Positions 12,585-23,189 of a stretch of DNA of 64,000 nt are shown piece by piece. The translations under genes and the position numbers were made by a program. Position 1 is the stretch's first letter; each line of letters opens with the position of its first letter. The stretch covers positions 2,356,001-2,420,000 of the forward strand of contig CAVNZM010000003.1 in assembly GCA_963693365.1 (NCBI GenBank), written 5' to 3'. The notes under the pieces were generated by a model that did no database searches, had not been told where the DNA came from, and saw only the letters and a list, made by a program, of their open reading frames with translations. Source of the DNA: Amoebidium appalachense. Lineage: Eukaryota; Ichthyosporea.

Positions 12585-13172
12585 ATGGCCGGAAAAGCCA
12601 CTTCTTTCATGAACAAAGAGCACTTCTTTCCTTTCAGCTTTAACCCTGCATCATCGGAGCTGGGAAAAACAGAATACAAATGCCCCAAGTGTTCTTCGTT
12701 GGGCGACATAAAGAAATATATCAGCCCGTCAGAATTCGAACCAGTAAAAACCCGGTTCATAATTCATAAGAAGAGGGTAGGCAAAGCAAACCTTCTTCAG
12801 AAAACACATGCTTCCATTCGTGAGCAGTTTTCGTATCCCATTTGCCAGCCATTTTTCGTTGAGCAGGGGGATTCCAGGCATAATACATTCTTCTGGAGGC
12901 TTGGCCTAAAAAGAAAAGTCGTCAGAGTCGCCCTTTCTTTTGTAAGCAACTTCGTGAGCGCGCTTCGTATCTTCATATCCTCCAGTGCAGGTCTGGATGG
13001 TGCCCCATCCTCTGCTTCATTTGTAGGTGGCCCTACTGTAGGTTCTGTTCGTTGTGTGGAATACCAAAACCATTCGTATTCGTGGAACTGCTTTGTGCTG
13101 TGCTTGCTTTCGTGTTGGTGTTCATGTAGTTACCCCATTCACACACCTACTACTTTCATACATCAGACGTAA
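12585..13172 (+). CDS. Hypothetical ORF inside the LARD-like element
   Basis: An ORF of 195 residues begins at an ATG in good context (GTCACCATGG). The first half is mixed polar sequence with one CPKC pair (YKCPKCSSLG). The second half is hydrophobic and Ser/Cys-rich (FVLCLLSCWCSCSY) and may be chance reading. Only the last part is matched in the diverged copy at 47.6-48.8 kb, where it soon runs into a stop. No family was recognised. It could be a captured gene fragment or a chance ORF. Confidence 0.25.
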   Translation: MAGKATSFMNKEHFFPFSFNPASSELGKTEYKCPKCSSLGDIKKYISPSEFEPVKTRFIIHKKRVGKANLLQKTHASIREQFSYPICQPFFVEQGDSRHNTFFWRLGLKRKVVRVALSFVSNFVSALRIFISSSAGLDGAPSSASFVGGPTVGSVRCVEYQNHSYSWNCFVLCLLSCWCSCSYPIHTPTTFIHQT

Positions 13173-13399
13173 GTAGCTGCCTGGGGGGTGTGTGGTTCGT
13201 GTTCGTGGCATTCTTCTGTTCCTTCGTGAGAAGAATATTCGTTTTAGCAGAGGTGCCCAATAAGGCAGCTTGTGGGGTTGTCTCCCGCATGTGCCCATTG
13301 GTGGGGTATGCACGTGCTAAATTGTTACAGTGTCATCATATTGCAAGGGAATAACATGGTCACCTCCGTACCAGGGCCTAGGTACACATGATGGTCCGA

Positions 13400-14450
13400 T
13401 GTGTTAGTCAACAACACCTTGCATTCGTATTCGTATTCGTCTTCCACGTCACTTTCTTCAGTAGTGAAGGAGGGTATTCGTAATTCGAAACTGAAAGGCT
13501 TCCAGCCAAAATACTGACACTGTATGCTGGGGTTGTGAGGGAACGGTGCCCATACCACATTCTTTTGTTCTGGTGGGGGTGTGCCGGCAGCTAGTGCAAG
13601 GCTTGACAGTGTAATTGGTATGTTACACAGTATTGCCACAGACGGGCATTCACCTTAAAATTCGTACCCAACACCTTCTTTGTTTTTCACATGCATGAAC
13701 AAAAGTTCTGCATCGACTTTATTACATGCCTTTTGTGCACCAAGAGTGCAAATTCGTTAGGGCGTGGCACCAGGAAGGGCCGCCATACATGAGGCATATG
13801 TTCGTAATGTGTTTAGGCATGCCAGCATACATTCATGCGCATGTTGTGCATCCTGTGCGCTAAACTATGGGGCATGCTGTATTCGAAAACAGCAAGAAAT
13901 TCGAAGCATGCATGCAAAACTACTTTCACAGCACCTTATGTCCTCAATGCTATAGGAACAGCGACTATCTTCTTCTTTAAATGCATTCGTGCTGAAAGTG
14001 GCCGTGCATCTGGCTTGCGAGTGTGGAGGTGCATGCGGTGGCATGGACACGATGACAGTGTGCAATAGCGCAATGCACGCAAGGGCAACGGTTTTCTTTT
14101 CTTCGTAACATAGAAGGGGCTGTGTGCATTGCAACCCAAGCAGTGTTGTGCATTCGTTCTTTCATTTTCGTATTTCCATTTCATTTTGCTTTCGTTTTTC
14201 GTTTTTTGTCGTTTGATAACTTCGTTACTTCGTTTTGTTTTCGTGTTGCATTCATTTCGTATTTCCTCTATGCAATCGTTTGTCGTTAATTCTTTATTTC
14301 ATTGCGTATTCGTGATGGTTCGTTTTTCGTTGGTTCATTGCTTCGTTAGCAATTCTTTATTCGTTTGTTCGTGTATTCGTTGTTTCGTTGTGTATTCGTT
14401 TTTCTTCACATTTTTGATGTGTCGTAGCAAAAGAAGTTTTACATGCTTTC
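13400..14450 (+). repeat. Field of TTCGT / ATTCGT words in the LARD interior
   Basis: ATTCGT, TTCGTATTCGT and CATTCGT recur dozens of times at irregular spacing, most densely at 14,150-14,410. The same words occur (as the complement) in the copy at 47.9-48.4 kb, so they belong to the element. No coding sequence is seen. Confidence 0.5.
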
Positions 14451-14662
14451 AATTCTTTCCATGTAGGTGGGCTGGCCACTTCAAACTTGTAGGTGTATAT
14501 ATTCTAAGCCGGACAAGGAAAGATGTGCCTATCATCGGGGTAAAAAGGATTGTGATCGGCCATGGGAGATTCTTGAGCTGATTGAAAGATGTGAGATTCT
14601 TGAACTGATTGAAAGATGTGAGATTCGAAGGATGCGAGATTCTTGAACTGCGCGGTCGCCAA

Positions 14663-15142
14663 TGTAAACAGTTGGACTAGTTAGGATAAGGCAGAGTACA
14701 ACTGAATCAAAATAAAGACAGAGAACGGGTAGAAAGGCACACGCGGCCAAGTTGCTTTTACTATGGGCCGACTCAGTCTGTCTCAGACTTCACTGATGTG
14801 ATCCCCGTACTGGGACGGCTTTGTTATATAGCCCCCAGGTTTCGGATCAAGGCCCAGGATTGCTTCATCCGCGGCCAGCGCGGGTGGCAACATGCCATTC
14901 GTGATTCTGGTGCGGTCCAAGCCAGTCAGACCTTCGTCCTATTTATGCAAACATCTTATTGGTTCACTTCGTTTATGTGGTATGCAGCGGTAGAATCATA
15001 CATGGTTCATTTCTTAGGTAAGATTGATTCCTATTGGTGTGGACATAATATTTATGTGATATTCATGACAAAGAACGAATTGTGTGCTAGTAGATCACAT
15101 TCTTTAGTAAACATGTACAGTTCATGTGTACAGTTGTTTACA
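14663..15142 (+). repeat. 3' LTR of the LARD-like element
   Basis: 480 bases, identical by eye to the 5' LTR, followed at once by the ATACC target duplication. Confidence 0.9.
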
Positions 15143-16440
15143 ATACCATGCCGGGTCTACCACCAATAACTATATACCGTATGAGTAATGTACTGGCAAT
15201 ATCTCCAAACGCGTGTACGTGTGCCTATTAACAATACAATTGCGATATTGTCAATGTATTTATTCGGTATTATACTATTGCTTGCGGAGTATTGTCAATA
15301 AGTTATGAATATATAAAATGTAGGATAATTTTGTGTCAAATTATGGTATTGTCCAACGTGGCAAGACTATTGCCAATATATTATGAATGTATTATTCCTG
15401 ACCATTTTGGGTTATTGGCAATATACCCAACACATATGTCCCATATGGCCGATACAAACATATCGTCGCTATTGGTTATAGGGTTGTGATATGCTTATAA
15501 TAGGATCTCAATTCGGTCCAAATGTATGGCCAATGTATCCGTCACAATATCAAGACTATTATGCACCTATTATCAATAGGTAAAAGCAACCGAAAATATG
15601 GGGCGTGTATTTTATTGCCAATATATTGGTACAATATTGGGGATGAAAGAACAGGTCACTTTACCTATGTAGTTGCAATATTGTGAATGTATTGCCAACA
15701 CATGTTCAACAAACATATTCGGAGTGTAGTCCTTGTATGCGCAGTACATTGCTAATACCGTGGTATTAGGGTGGACATATACTGATATTATGTAGATCAC
15801 ATCCTACCCATATCACATCCATATTAGTAGGACATAAACATGATATAGCAAGAAAACTTTTATCCTATTGCGAATATCTAAGGCACAAGTGGTATTGGCA
15901 ATGTCGCGAATACATCTATAATACTGTCACCAATACGGACACAGCTAAGGACACCATATATTGGTTATAGTCTCAGTATATACTGCCAGTATGTTCGAAT
16001 GCGAACAAATCATTACGTAGGAGGTACTATCAATATACTACCAGTACCGGTACGATATACACACATCATATACAATACATTTGCAGTATAATATGGGTGC
16101 ATTTCCGTACCAAGATTGAGAAGGGCAACGGCCATAACAAGTGGTCCTCACGTTTTTAGCACCTCAAAATATAAAAGTTCTTTGTTTTGAATACTGTTCC
16201 TGGGGAAGATGTTCCCGTGGTCCGTGGTACAAACGTCACCGAACGTCCTACCATTAAACCTTTCACCAGCCTACATCCTGTGTAAGCGGTAGGGTATAAA
16301 ACTTGAAGTAGCATAAAGGATAATACAGGAAAGTAATGACACCCCCCCCCCCCCCCCCAAACAACCGTGAAATACGGGCAAGTACGGCATACATACGGAA
16401 TAAATAATTCAACTCTTGGGAATGTATTCCCTGTGGTACA
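15143..16440. repeat. AT-rich field of TATTGGCAATA-like words; no gene
   Basis: The palindrome-like word TATTGGCAATA and variants (ATTGCCAATATATT, TTATTGGCAATATACC, TATTGCCAATATATTGG, GTATTGGCAATGTCGCG) recur to about 16,130. From 16,140 to 16,440 there is non-repetitive sequence with a C-run at 16,343-16,360. No ORF or exon was supported. Confidence 0.5.
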
Positions 16441-16454
16441 GGCAATGACATACA

Positions 16455-17562
16455 TTACATATTCACATATTTGTTCTCAACATATTGCTGAGGACCATTT
16501 CCTGTGCGTGTCAGAGGGATGCAGTGAAATGTTCCCAGGATAGTCTCCACATCGATGATGTCAAACTCGGGTTCCCGGCTGTTTCTGCGTGGATCCCTCA
16601 GTCTCACACAGTCTGTTGCTGCATCAAAACCATCCCTCTCGAAATAACGCACAAACAACCGTCGCAGCGTTTTGTCTTCATGGGTGCACGTGAAGAAAAA
16701 CAGGGCCCGTGCGTACCACTCCTCACCCTCCACGCCAGAGTTAATAACAATGGCATCAAACCGTTCTCGTCCATAGAATGACCCGTTCGCTACCACCCTA
16801 TGCCACAGCCCGACGGATTCCAGCTTGATATAACAGCTGTTATATGGGGTGATGAGCAATGAGGAGGGTTGTTCGAGTTCTTCTCGGAGAGGGCGCTCAT
16901 TCCGGGGCACACAAGGGGAGATTCTACTGAGGTGGAGCTGAAGTTGAACTGGAAGGTCCTTCAGGTCGGGGTATTTCAGGAGCAGATCGTGGGGGACACG
17001 TGCGTCTTGGTCGTCATGCAGATCGGTTGTAGCAAAAAAACGATCCAGCTCACCAAGGTGGATGGGGTTTTGAGGCCCTGTTGGCACAGCAAGAGGTGAA
17101 TGAGTGAGGTATCCCTGGTAGATAAGCAATCAAAAAAAATGAGAGAGTGAGAGGGCCACAGACAGAGACAGAGAGAGAGACAGACAGAGAGAGAGAATGA
17201 GAGAGAGAGAGATTGAGGTGAGAGCAGAAATGCATGTCACTGTTATAAACAATATATGCAAACATATGCACCGAATATCATCAATACATGTTTTGTGTAT
17301 TGTCCATGTTGGCCATAGCACAGTTATAGTAACATAACAACGAAGACACAGTCATGGCTGTATGGTAAATATACACGGCATACCATGAGGCTACTGGATA
17401 TGTATTTACATATGTTGGGCATATCAGACAGACAGTGATTGCAGTATGGACAATATACTCGTGATACCACGTGGAAATTGTGCATGTATTGTACATGTGT
17501 TGGGCATATCTGACAGACAGAGAGAGAGACAAAGGGAGAGAGACATGCATGACAGGGGGAGT

Positions 17563-17593
<31 letters not shown>

Positions 17594-18154
17594 GGGGGGC
17601 TTCATAAGTACGAAGTACACATAAACAACGGGTAACACGATGCAGAGATCAAACCATACAGGGGGAGGGGGGGGGGGGGGATTTAAAGGGTGAGGGGGGG
17701 GGGGGGAGGGGGTTCTTACCTAACATCTGGATCGATCCCTCTGCTGAATTCACACTTTCATCCACCCCCACGGCTTGGGCATGAATTGGGTCCTCACCCT
17801 CATTATCTGCTGCATCGTCTTCAACCTGAAAGACCTCCATCATGTCGTTCAGCACAAACGCTCCGTCTGCCCGGCCCCTCTCCTGATTTAAAATGGAAAG
17901 CACAGCGTCACGAACCTGGCGGTGCAAATCCATCGCATCCCAGCGGCTGATCTTGATCGTGATCTGTGCAGGTATTGTCAGCATTGTTGGTTGTTCCCTT
18001 CCAAACGGCTTTTCCTGACAGATCATTCTTGAGAGACGGAGACAGATAGAGAGGGAAAGACGTGCTTCCGCAAAAAAGAAAAGAAAAGGAGGGGGGGGGG
18101 GGGGGGGGGGGAATAGGGGGAGAGAGAGGGAGAGAGGGAGAGTGAGAGAGAGGG

Positions 18155-18221
<67 letters not shown>

Positions 18222-18246
18222 GAGAGAGAGACAGAAAGTGACAGAG

Positions 18247-18338
<92 letters not shown>

Positions 18339-18343
18339 TAGAG

Positions 18344-18374
<31 letters not shown>

Positions 18375-18546
18375 CGGAGAGAGAGGGAGAGACAGAGAGT
18401 GGGATAGAGAGGGGAGGAGAGGGAGGGGGGGAGAGAGATGGTTCAAGAGAGAGACACATAAGGAGGCATACAGTTTGTGGGGGGGGGGGGGGGGGGGGGG
18501 TCTAAAGCACCTGCATGATGTACGAAGCATTCCTCAGTCGCACCAT
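16455..18546 (-). CDS. Three-exon gene, 317-residue protein of unknown function
   Basis: Exons 18,546-18,511, 18,014-17,720 and 17,077-16,455 join with matching phases (0, then 1) into 317 residues. The acceptors are TGTCAG and GCCAACAG; the donors are GTGCTT and GTAAGA. The second donor is followed six bases later by poly-C in the sense strand, and the first about ten bases later. The protein starts MVRLRNASYIMQ, has an acidic middle (VEDDAADNEGED) and a long C-terminal exon with GRERFDAIVI, YARALFFFTC and FDIIDVETILGTFHCIPL. The pattern R-x-D-x-V, an aromatic/hydrophobic strand, then an I-x-G-x-x-x-I-P strand is weakly reminiscent of the C-terminal region of Plavaka/KDZ-type transposases, but this is not firm. 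A LINE lies upstream, head to head. Confidence 0.5.
17155..17640. repeat. Intron 2 low-complexity: GA-rich and poly-G tracts
   Basis: Within intron 2 of the 16.4-18.5 kb gene there are GA/GACA-rich tracts (17,140-17,215 and 17,508-17,550) and a G-run at 17,563-17,592. A second G-run group at 17,660-17,713 adjoins the donor. SLSLSL frames here are artefacts. Confidence 0.6.
18105..18500. repeat. Intron 1 microsatellites: GA, GT and poly-G
   Basis: Intron 1 of the same gene is almost wholly low-complexity: GA repeats at 18,120-18,295, GT at 18,297-18,337, GA at 18,345-18,440, and a G-run at 18,479-18,500 adjoining the donor at 18,510 (poly-C in the gene's sense). Confidence 0.8.
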
Positions 18547-19164
18547 GTCCGGCTCCCGATCACATCAAAACCACATGTAATCGGTGATTAGGCTGCATGA
18601 TTCTGCAAATTCCGCATTAAGTCAACCAATAGGCACATTAGACCGCACCAGAACCCATAGAGATGACCAATCAGAGTAGACATTCCGCGCATTTTTGTCA
18701 GGTTAAAATTTAAGTAGCACAGGTCGCCACGAAAACTGGTCGGAAACACGTGAAAACGTGTTTTCTAGCTCCTCTAGTCCAACGGAGAACTCCTAGCACA
18801 CCTAACAGCCGGGCCCAGAAAAACTCAAGCGGATAGAGGTACACGTTAGCTACAGGGGACACTAAAAGCCGTCCCTGTAGGCCGGCGGGCACGGGAGTTA
18901 CGCGCCGGAAAGGAGCCCCCCCTTTTTTTTTTCCCTGCACTTGACACAAAACCAACGTTTCCTCTTTCAGTGGTAGTGACCTTTGTCTGGGGGGAAAAAC
19001 ATTAACGGCACAGAATTCACACACACAGTAGCAGAGTAGAACGCGCACAGAGTAGCCGTATCCACAGATACCAGCATCCTGCACTCACCCTTTTCGCACA
19101 CACAAAGTCAATAACCATCTAGCAAATAAACGCTACCCAAAACATAGCTGCACCCACCCCCACC

Positions 19165-21290
19165 ATGGAAAACCACATGGAGCTAGACGGGGACACGTCC
19201 CTCACTGCAATATCCACCTTAAACCCACCCACACCCAATCACACGGATAGGGCAACCGAGTCGGTAGAAACCACACAACCGATGGGGGAAAGCATGGGGG
19301 TGGGAGCGAACCCTCATCATCCCCCGGGCTCTGGAGGAAACGAGCGCTTGTCGGGCAAAAGAGGAAAGGAGGAAACAGAGGAGATGGAGAGGTCTACCTC
19401 ACGCAGGACGGACTATGCCATACCAGGTAAAACTAACGCCCCCACCCTTTCCATACTGTGTCCCCTGCCAGCAGACGACGGACACTCTGAAGCGGGCTGG
19501 TTGGCTCGGGTGTATGACTTCGTCAGCACCCAGAACCTAGCAAACAGGTACCTGGTGCACAACCGAAACCAACGGGGCATAGAGATCATGGTAGGCACAG
19601 AAGCAGAGTGGGAGGCACTAGTCACAGCACTGGTGGGGGAGGGCATTTTACATGCCCCCCCACCCCACCCCTCCATCCGCCCGAACCCCACACGGTACAT
19701 GGTCCTAATCCCGAATAGAACGGTAGAAACGTGCAATTTTCCGAGGATAGGACGAGCAAGTGACGTGGCAACCGTGCTATATGCCATAGACCTTCACCCA
19801 GTGACCGTAACCTGGCTCCCCCCAAACCCCAACTTCCGTATCGCCAGGGAGCACTGGGCGTATGAGGGTAATTATGAGGTGGTTTTTCCGGACGACGAAC
19901 ACCATAGGAAACGCATAATAAATCTCCGAGAACACTTTAGGGTCAACCGGACCTCTCTAGTGGAGGAAACATACATGACGGCGGCCCCTGCAATGCACAG
20001 GCACCGGGCCTGGGCTATCACCACACCCGGCTTAAACGAGGACACACGCCCCCCCATCTCGAGGGGTACGATCATCGCCTCTATGAGAACACCAACCCCA
20101 CCCCCCGTGTGGTGGACACCCCTCCCGAGTGGCCCCAGGCCCGACCCTTTCCGACACAGGAGGGGGGGGGGGAGGAGTCAGAGGCAGTTCTGTTGCTAAT
20201 CCCCATCCCACAGCCTCACATGTGTGGGTTGTGTTGGGAGCAATCCCACAAACTAACAGACACAGAGTGCCCGTTTGTTCAGTGCCTAACCTGTCGGGAG
20301 GTGGGGCACGAACCGGATGAGTGCCCCAAAAACCGCACCAGCTGTCCGTACTGTAACCGGCCGTTACACGTACACGGAAACCCCAGTAACCCCATCGCCA
20401 CATGCCTGCAACGCCGCCGAAACTGCGGTAACTGTGGGGAACTGGGCCACCCCGCATATAAATGCCAACGGAAACCCCTTTTCGCACCGGGTATTATCGT
20501 GTTGGTGGGCTTGAGTAGTCTAGACCCACCTGACGACTCTTTCGTCGCCACCGTGATTGAGTGGCGGGACTATGTACACGTCCAGGCACTCCGCCAGGCA
20601 CTCACGTACTCCGGCCTTGGCCCCCCCGGGGAGGGGGCCACCCGGGAGGGTAGAGCCGGCAGAGCCCCAGAGGTGAATAAGTGTAGGGTCACAGGGCACC
20701 ACTTCATCACCATGCCCATCCCCGTAAGCCACACGGACTACCCATACCTCCGGGACCACCCGGAGGGAATACTTCTGTCGTTTAATACCGGGGCACCAAG
20801 CCCCCGCGAATACACAGTACGTGCCCGCCTCACCACCGTGGACAGGGCGACCGTGCTCCTCGACCACCCGCGGCTAGGGCAGAGCACACATCCCACAGAC
20901 AACACACCACCACTCGAGGCCCCAGACGAAGACGACCAATCATTGGCCTCCGCGCCGTCGCACCAGCCCTACCAGGCCCCGTCCCCACCTCCGCCGGTGT
21001 CGCCCACAGGGGACCCCGTGGCGGACCTGACGGCTCGAGTAAACCGGCTCGAACTACAGTTGGCCAGCCAGGGGGCCACCATACACAACGTGCACCGTGA
21101 GGTGCAGGATACGACTGCCCAGCTGAGGGGTATGGAGCAGTCGATGGTTAGCATGCTCGAACGGCTAGGGGACCGCCTTGCCCTCACACTGGAAGCCCGT
21201 TTGGGCGGGGCTAGGGGGGGGGGGGGGGGGGAGGGGGGGGAGAGCACTCTACCCCAGAGACCCGAGACCCCCAAGCCACCGAGCCATTGA
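19165..21290 (+). CDS. LINE ORF1: gag-like RNA-binding protein with zinc knuckles
   Basis: The ORF starts at ATG 19,165 in good context (CCACCATGG). The frame shifts at the G-run 20,162-20,172 and the second part reads on to 21,290, giving roughly 700 residues. After an acidic, Thr/Pro-rich N-terminus comes a globular region (YLVHNRNQRGIEIMVG, NPTRYMVLIPN). Then three cysteine knuckles follow: CGLCWEQSHKLTDTEC, CLTCREVGHEPDEC and CGNCGELGHPAYKC. The end has a coiled-coil-like segment (LTARVNRLELQLASQGATI). This is the layout of the ORF1 of I-like LINEs, which coats the element RNA. ORF2 follows after about 190 bases. Confidence 0.75.
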
Positions 21291-21480
21291 GGCCCACAGA
21301 GGCACAACACCCCAACAGCGGCGCCCCCCCCCAACCAAGGCGGGGGCCCCCAGGGGCCCCCTCACAACGCCAACCCACACAGCCCACACGCCCATCCACA
21401 CCACACAGGTCCTCGGTTAACTCGACACGGGGAACTGACCAAGGTGCCCGTCCCCCATCGCATGGGGACGGGCAGGCATA

Positions 21481-23090
21481 ATGCCGACCCCATCCCCCCC
21501 GCCCGGACACCCGGCGCCGGCAAAGGGGGTAGCGCCCGACACCACACAAACACTCGGCACGGCGCAAAGTCCGGGTCCAGAGGCCACAGACATGATCCAC
21601 CAGAACACAGCCCTGGAAGCACTTGAAGGGGAGCTAGTCTCGCCCATCAACCACGCAAATTTACCACCAGCCAAACCACACAGCCACCTTCGGATTGGAA
21701 CTTTAAACCTGGCCGGACCTACCACTCGTACCGGCCAGGACAAGATCGTCGAGGCAGCCAGGTGGGCTGCCTTTGCAGACATGGACGTAGTCATTCTGAC
21801 GGAGACCGGGACCACCCCGGGCTCCTTCACACGCACAAAGTTTTCCATTCGAAACGAAGGTATCCCCATGCGTGCCACGTATGTATGCCCACCAGCCACC
21901 ACCACTGGACACACACACACAACACTCTCTGCCTCAGAGGCCGGTATCCCGGTGGCAGAGAGCTCGTCCAATGACCAAACCACACCGTCAATAGCCCAGG
22001 AGGAAACACGATTCCGCTACACGGGGGTGGTGATACTTACAAACGAAACGTGGTTTAGACACCAAGGAAAACCACATAGCAAAAATGCACGAATGCTAGC
22101 TATTCCATATCACACAAAACGGCACACAACGTGGGTGATAGGACTTTATCAACACACGAATGCAACACAGGGAAACGTCAGACAGGCCCGTCGACTCACC
22201 TCACAGGTAGCCAGATTTCTCACCTCCCTCCCGGCCCCCAACGACACCACTGTCATCGTGGCCGGGGATTTCAACGAGGTGTGCCACCCTACTCTGGACA
22301 GGGCACGGCCCGAAACCGGCCCCAGTTCAGCACAGGCAATGCCCACAGGACTCGTGCCCGGGCTGCTCCACGAGCTGATGGACGCCCATCTACTCATAGA
22401 CAGCTACCGAGCCGAACACCCCACCACCAGGGAATATACGTACCACAGCGGTCCCCACCGCTCACGCATCGACTACGTATACATCCCGGCGGCGTTACGC
22501 CCAGCACTGGTCTCAGCCTCCGTCACGGAATTACCGGATCTTCACACCGACCACCACCTGGCCTGGTGCGAAACTGGGCCCCATCCTAACCTGCCGGGCC
22601 AGGGACCAGGGCCAACCCGAAACCAACCCACACCGAGACTCCAGCTGAAACCGAACACCACACAGGAGGACTGGGCACGTTTTACCACCGGCACGGAGGC
22701 AGCCTTCACGTCCCCCCCAACCACCACCCCTACCCAGGCGGAGGTGGAAGGGAGATGGGAGTACATGGCCGCCACCATTCTCTCGGTGGCAAAAACCACA
22801 GTGGGCCGGACCAAGAGCAAACCAGAGAAGTCCACGTCAAAACCGACGAAGGTCTTCCCGGAGGACAACGAGCACGCGGAGCTACACCGGCTCCTCAATG
22901 CAACGGACCGGGCGGCAAATCCACAGGGTTTCTGGGAGAGGGCCAAGGAGCTGGCCGTCCAATATGGCTGGCCAGCACCCCCTCCCCCTCCGGAGCCCCC
23001 CCCACCGGTACCCCCAACAAGCAGTCCCATCATCCCACTGTACACAGCCGACCCCAACAACCCCCCGGGCATCCCCCCCACCCCCCAGGA
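21481..23090 (+). CDS. LINE ORF2, endonuclease part (APE type)
   Basis: The AP-endonuclease domain nicks target DNA to prime reverse transcription. Its motifs run in order: LRIGTLNLAG (about 21,690), VVILTETG (21,790), VIVAGDFNEV (22,253), SRIDYVYIPA (22,461) and the terminal TDHHLAW (22,546), which carries the catalytic His. After this the protein becomes Pro-rich. The frame is open to 23,307, but the long Pro/Gln frame (22,898-26,146) is one base off, so the change probably occurs in the C-rich stretch near 23,060-23,110. Confidence 0.85.
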
Positions 23091-23189
23091 CACCCCCCCC
23101 CTCCCCCCAGGCACACCCGTCCCAGACGGGGTGGTATCAGGAGGAGGGGGACCCCGGATCCACCCAGCAGCACCAACCCACACCCACTT

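Larger units (their letters stand above)
11589..15142 (+). mobile_element. Complete non-autonomous LTR retrotransposon (LARD-like)
   Basis: Two direct repeats of 480 bases, identical by eye, stand at 11,589-12,068 and 14,663-15,142. Each starts TGTAAACA and ends TGTTTACA. The 5-base word ATACC flanks both sides (11,584-11,588 and 15,143-15,147), a clean target-site duplication. The 2.6-kb interior has no protease, RT or integrase, so the element must be moved by another element's enzymes. Identical LTRs imply a recent insertion. No convincing primer binding site or polypurine tract was recognised. The strand is inferred only from the 196-codon ORF and the TTCGT-rich interior. A diverged copy lies at 47,630-48,840 on the other strand. 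Confidence 0.9.

Noticed and set aside
13865-14184. Minus-strand ORFs in the LARD interior
   Set aside because: Overlapping frames in a TTCGT word field; the homologous region at 47.9-48.4 kb does not conserve them.
18142-18591. Plus-strand RE/VCVC ORFs
   Set aside because: Microsatellite readings inside an intron of a minus-strand gene.
18710-19084. 124-residue minus-strand ORF upstream of the LINE
   Set aside because: No domain, no splice or start support; the region is better read as LINE 5' UTR.
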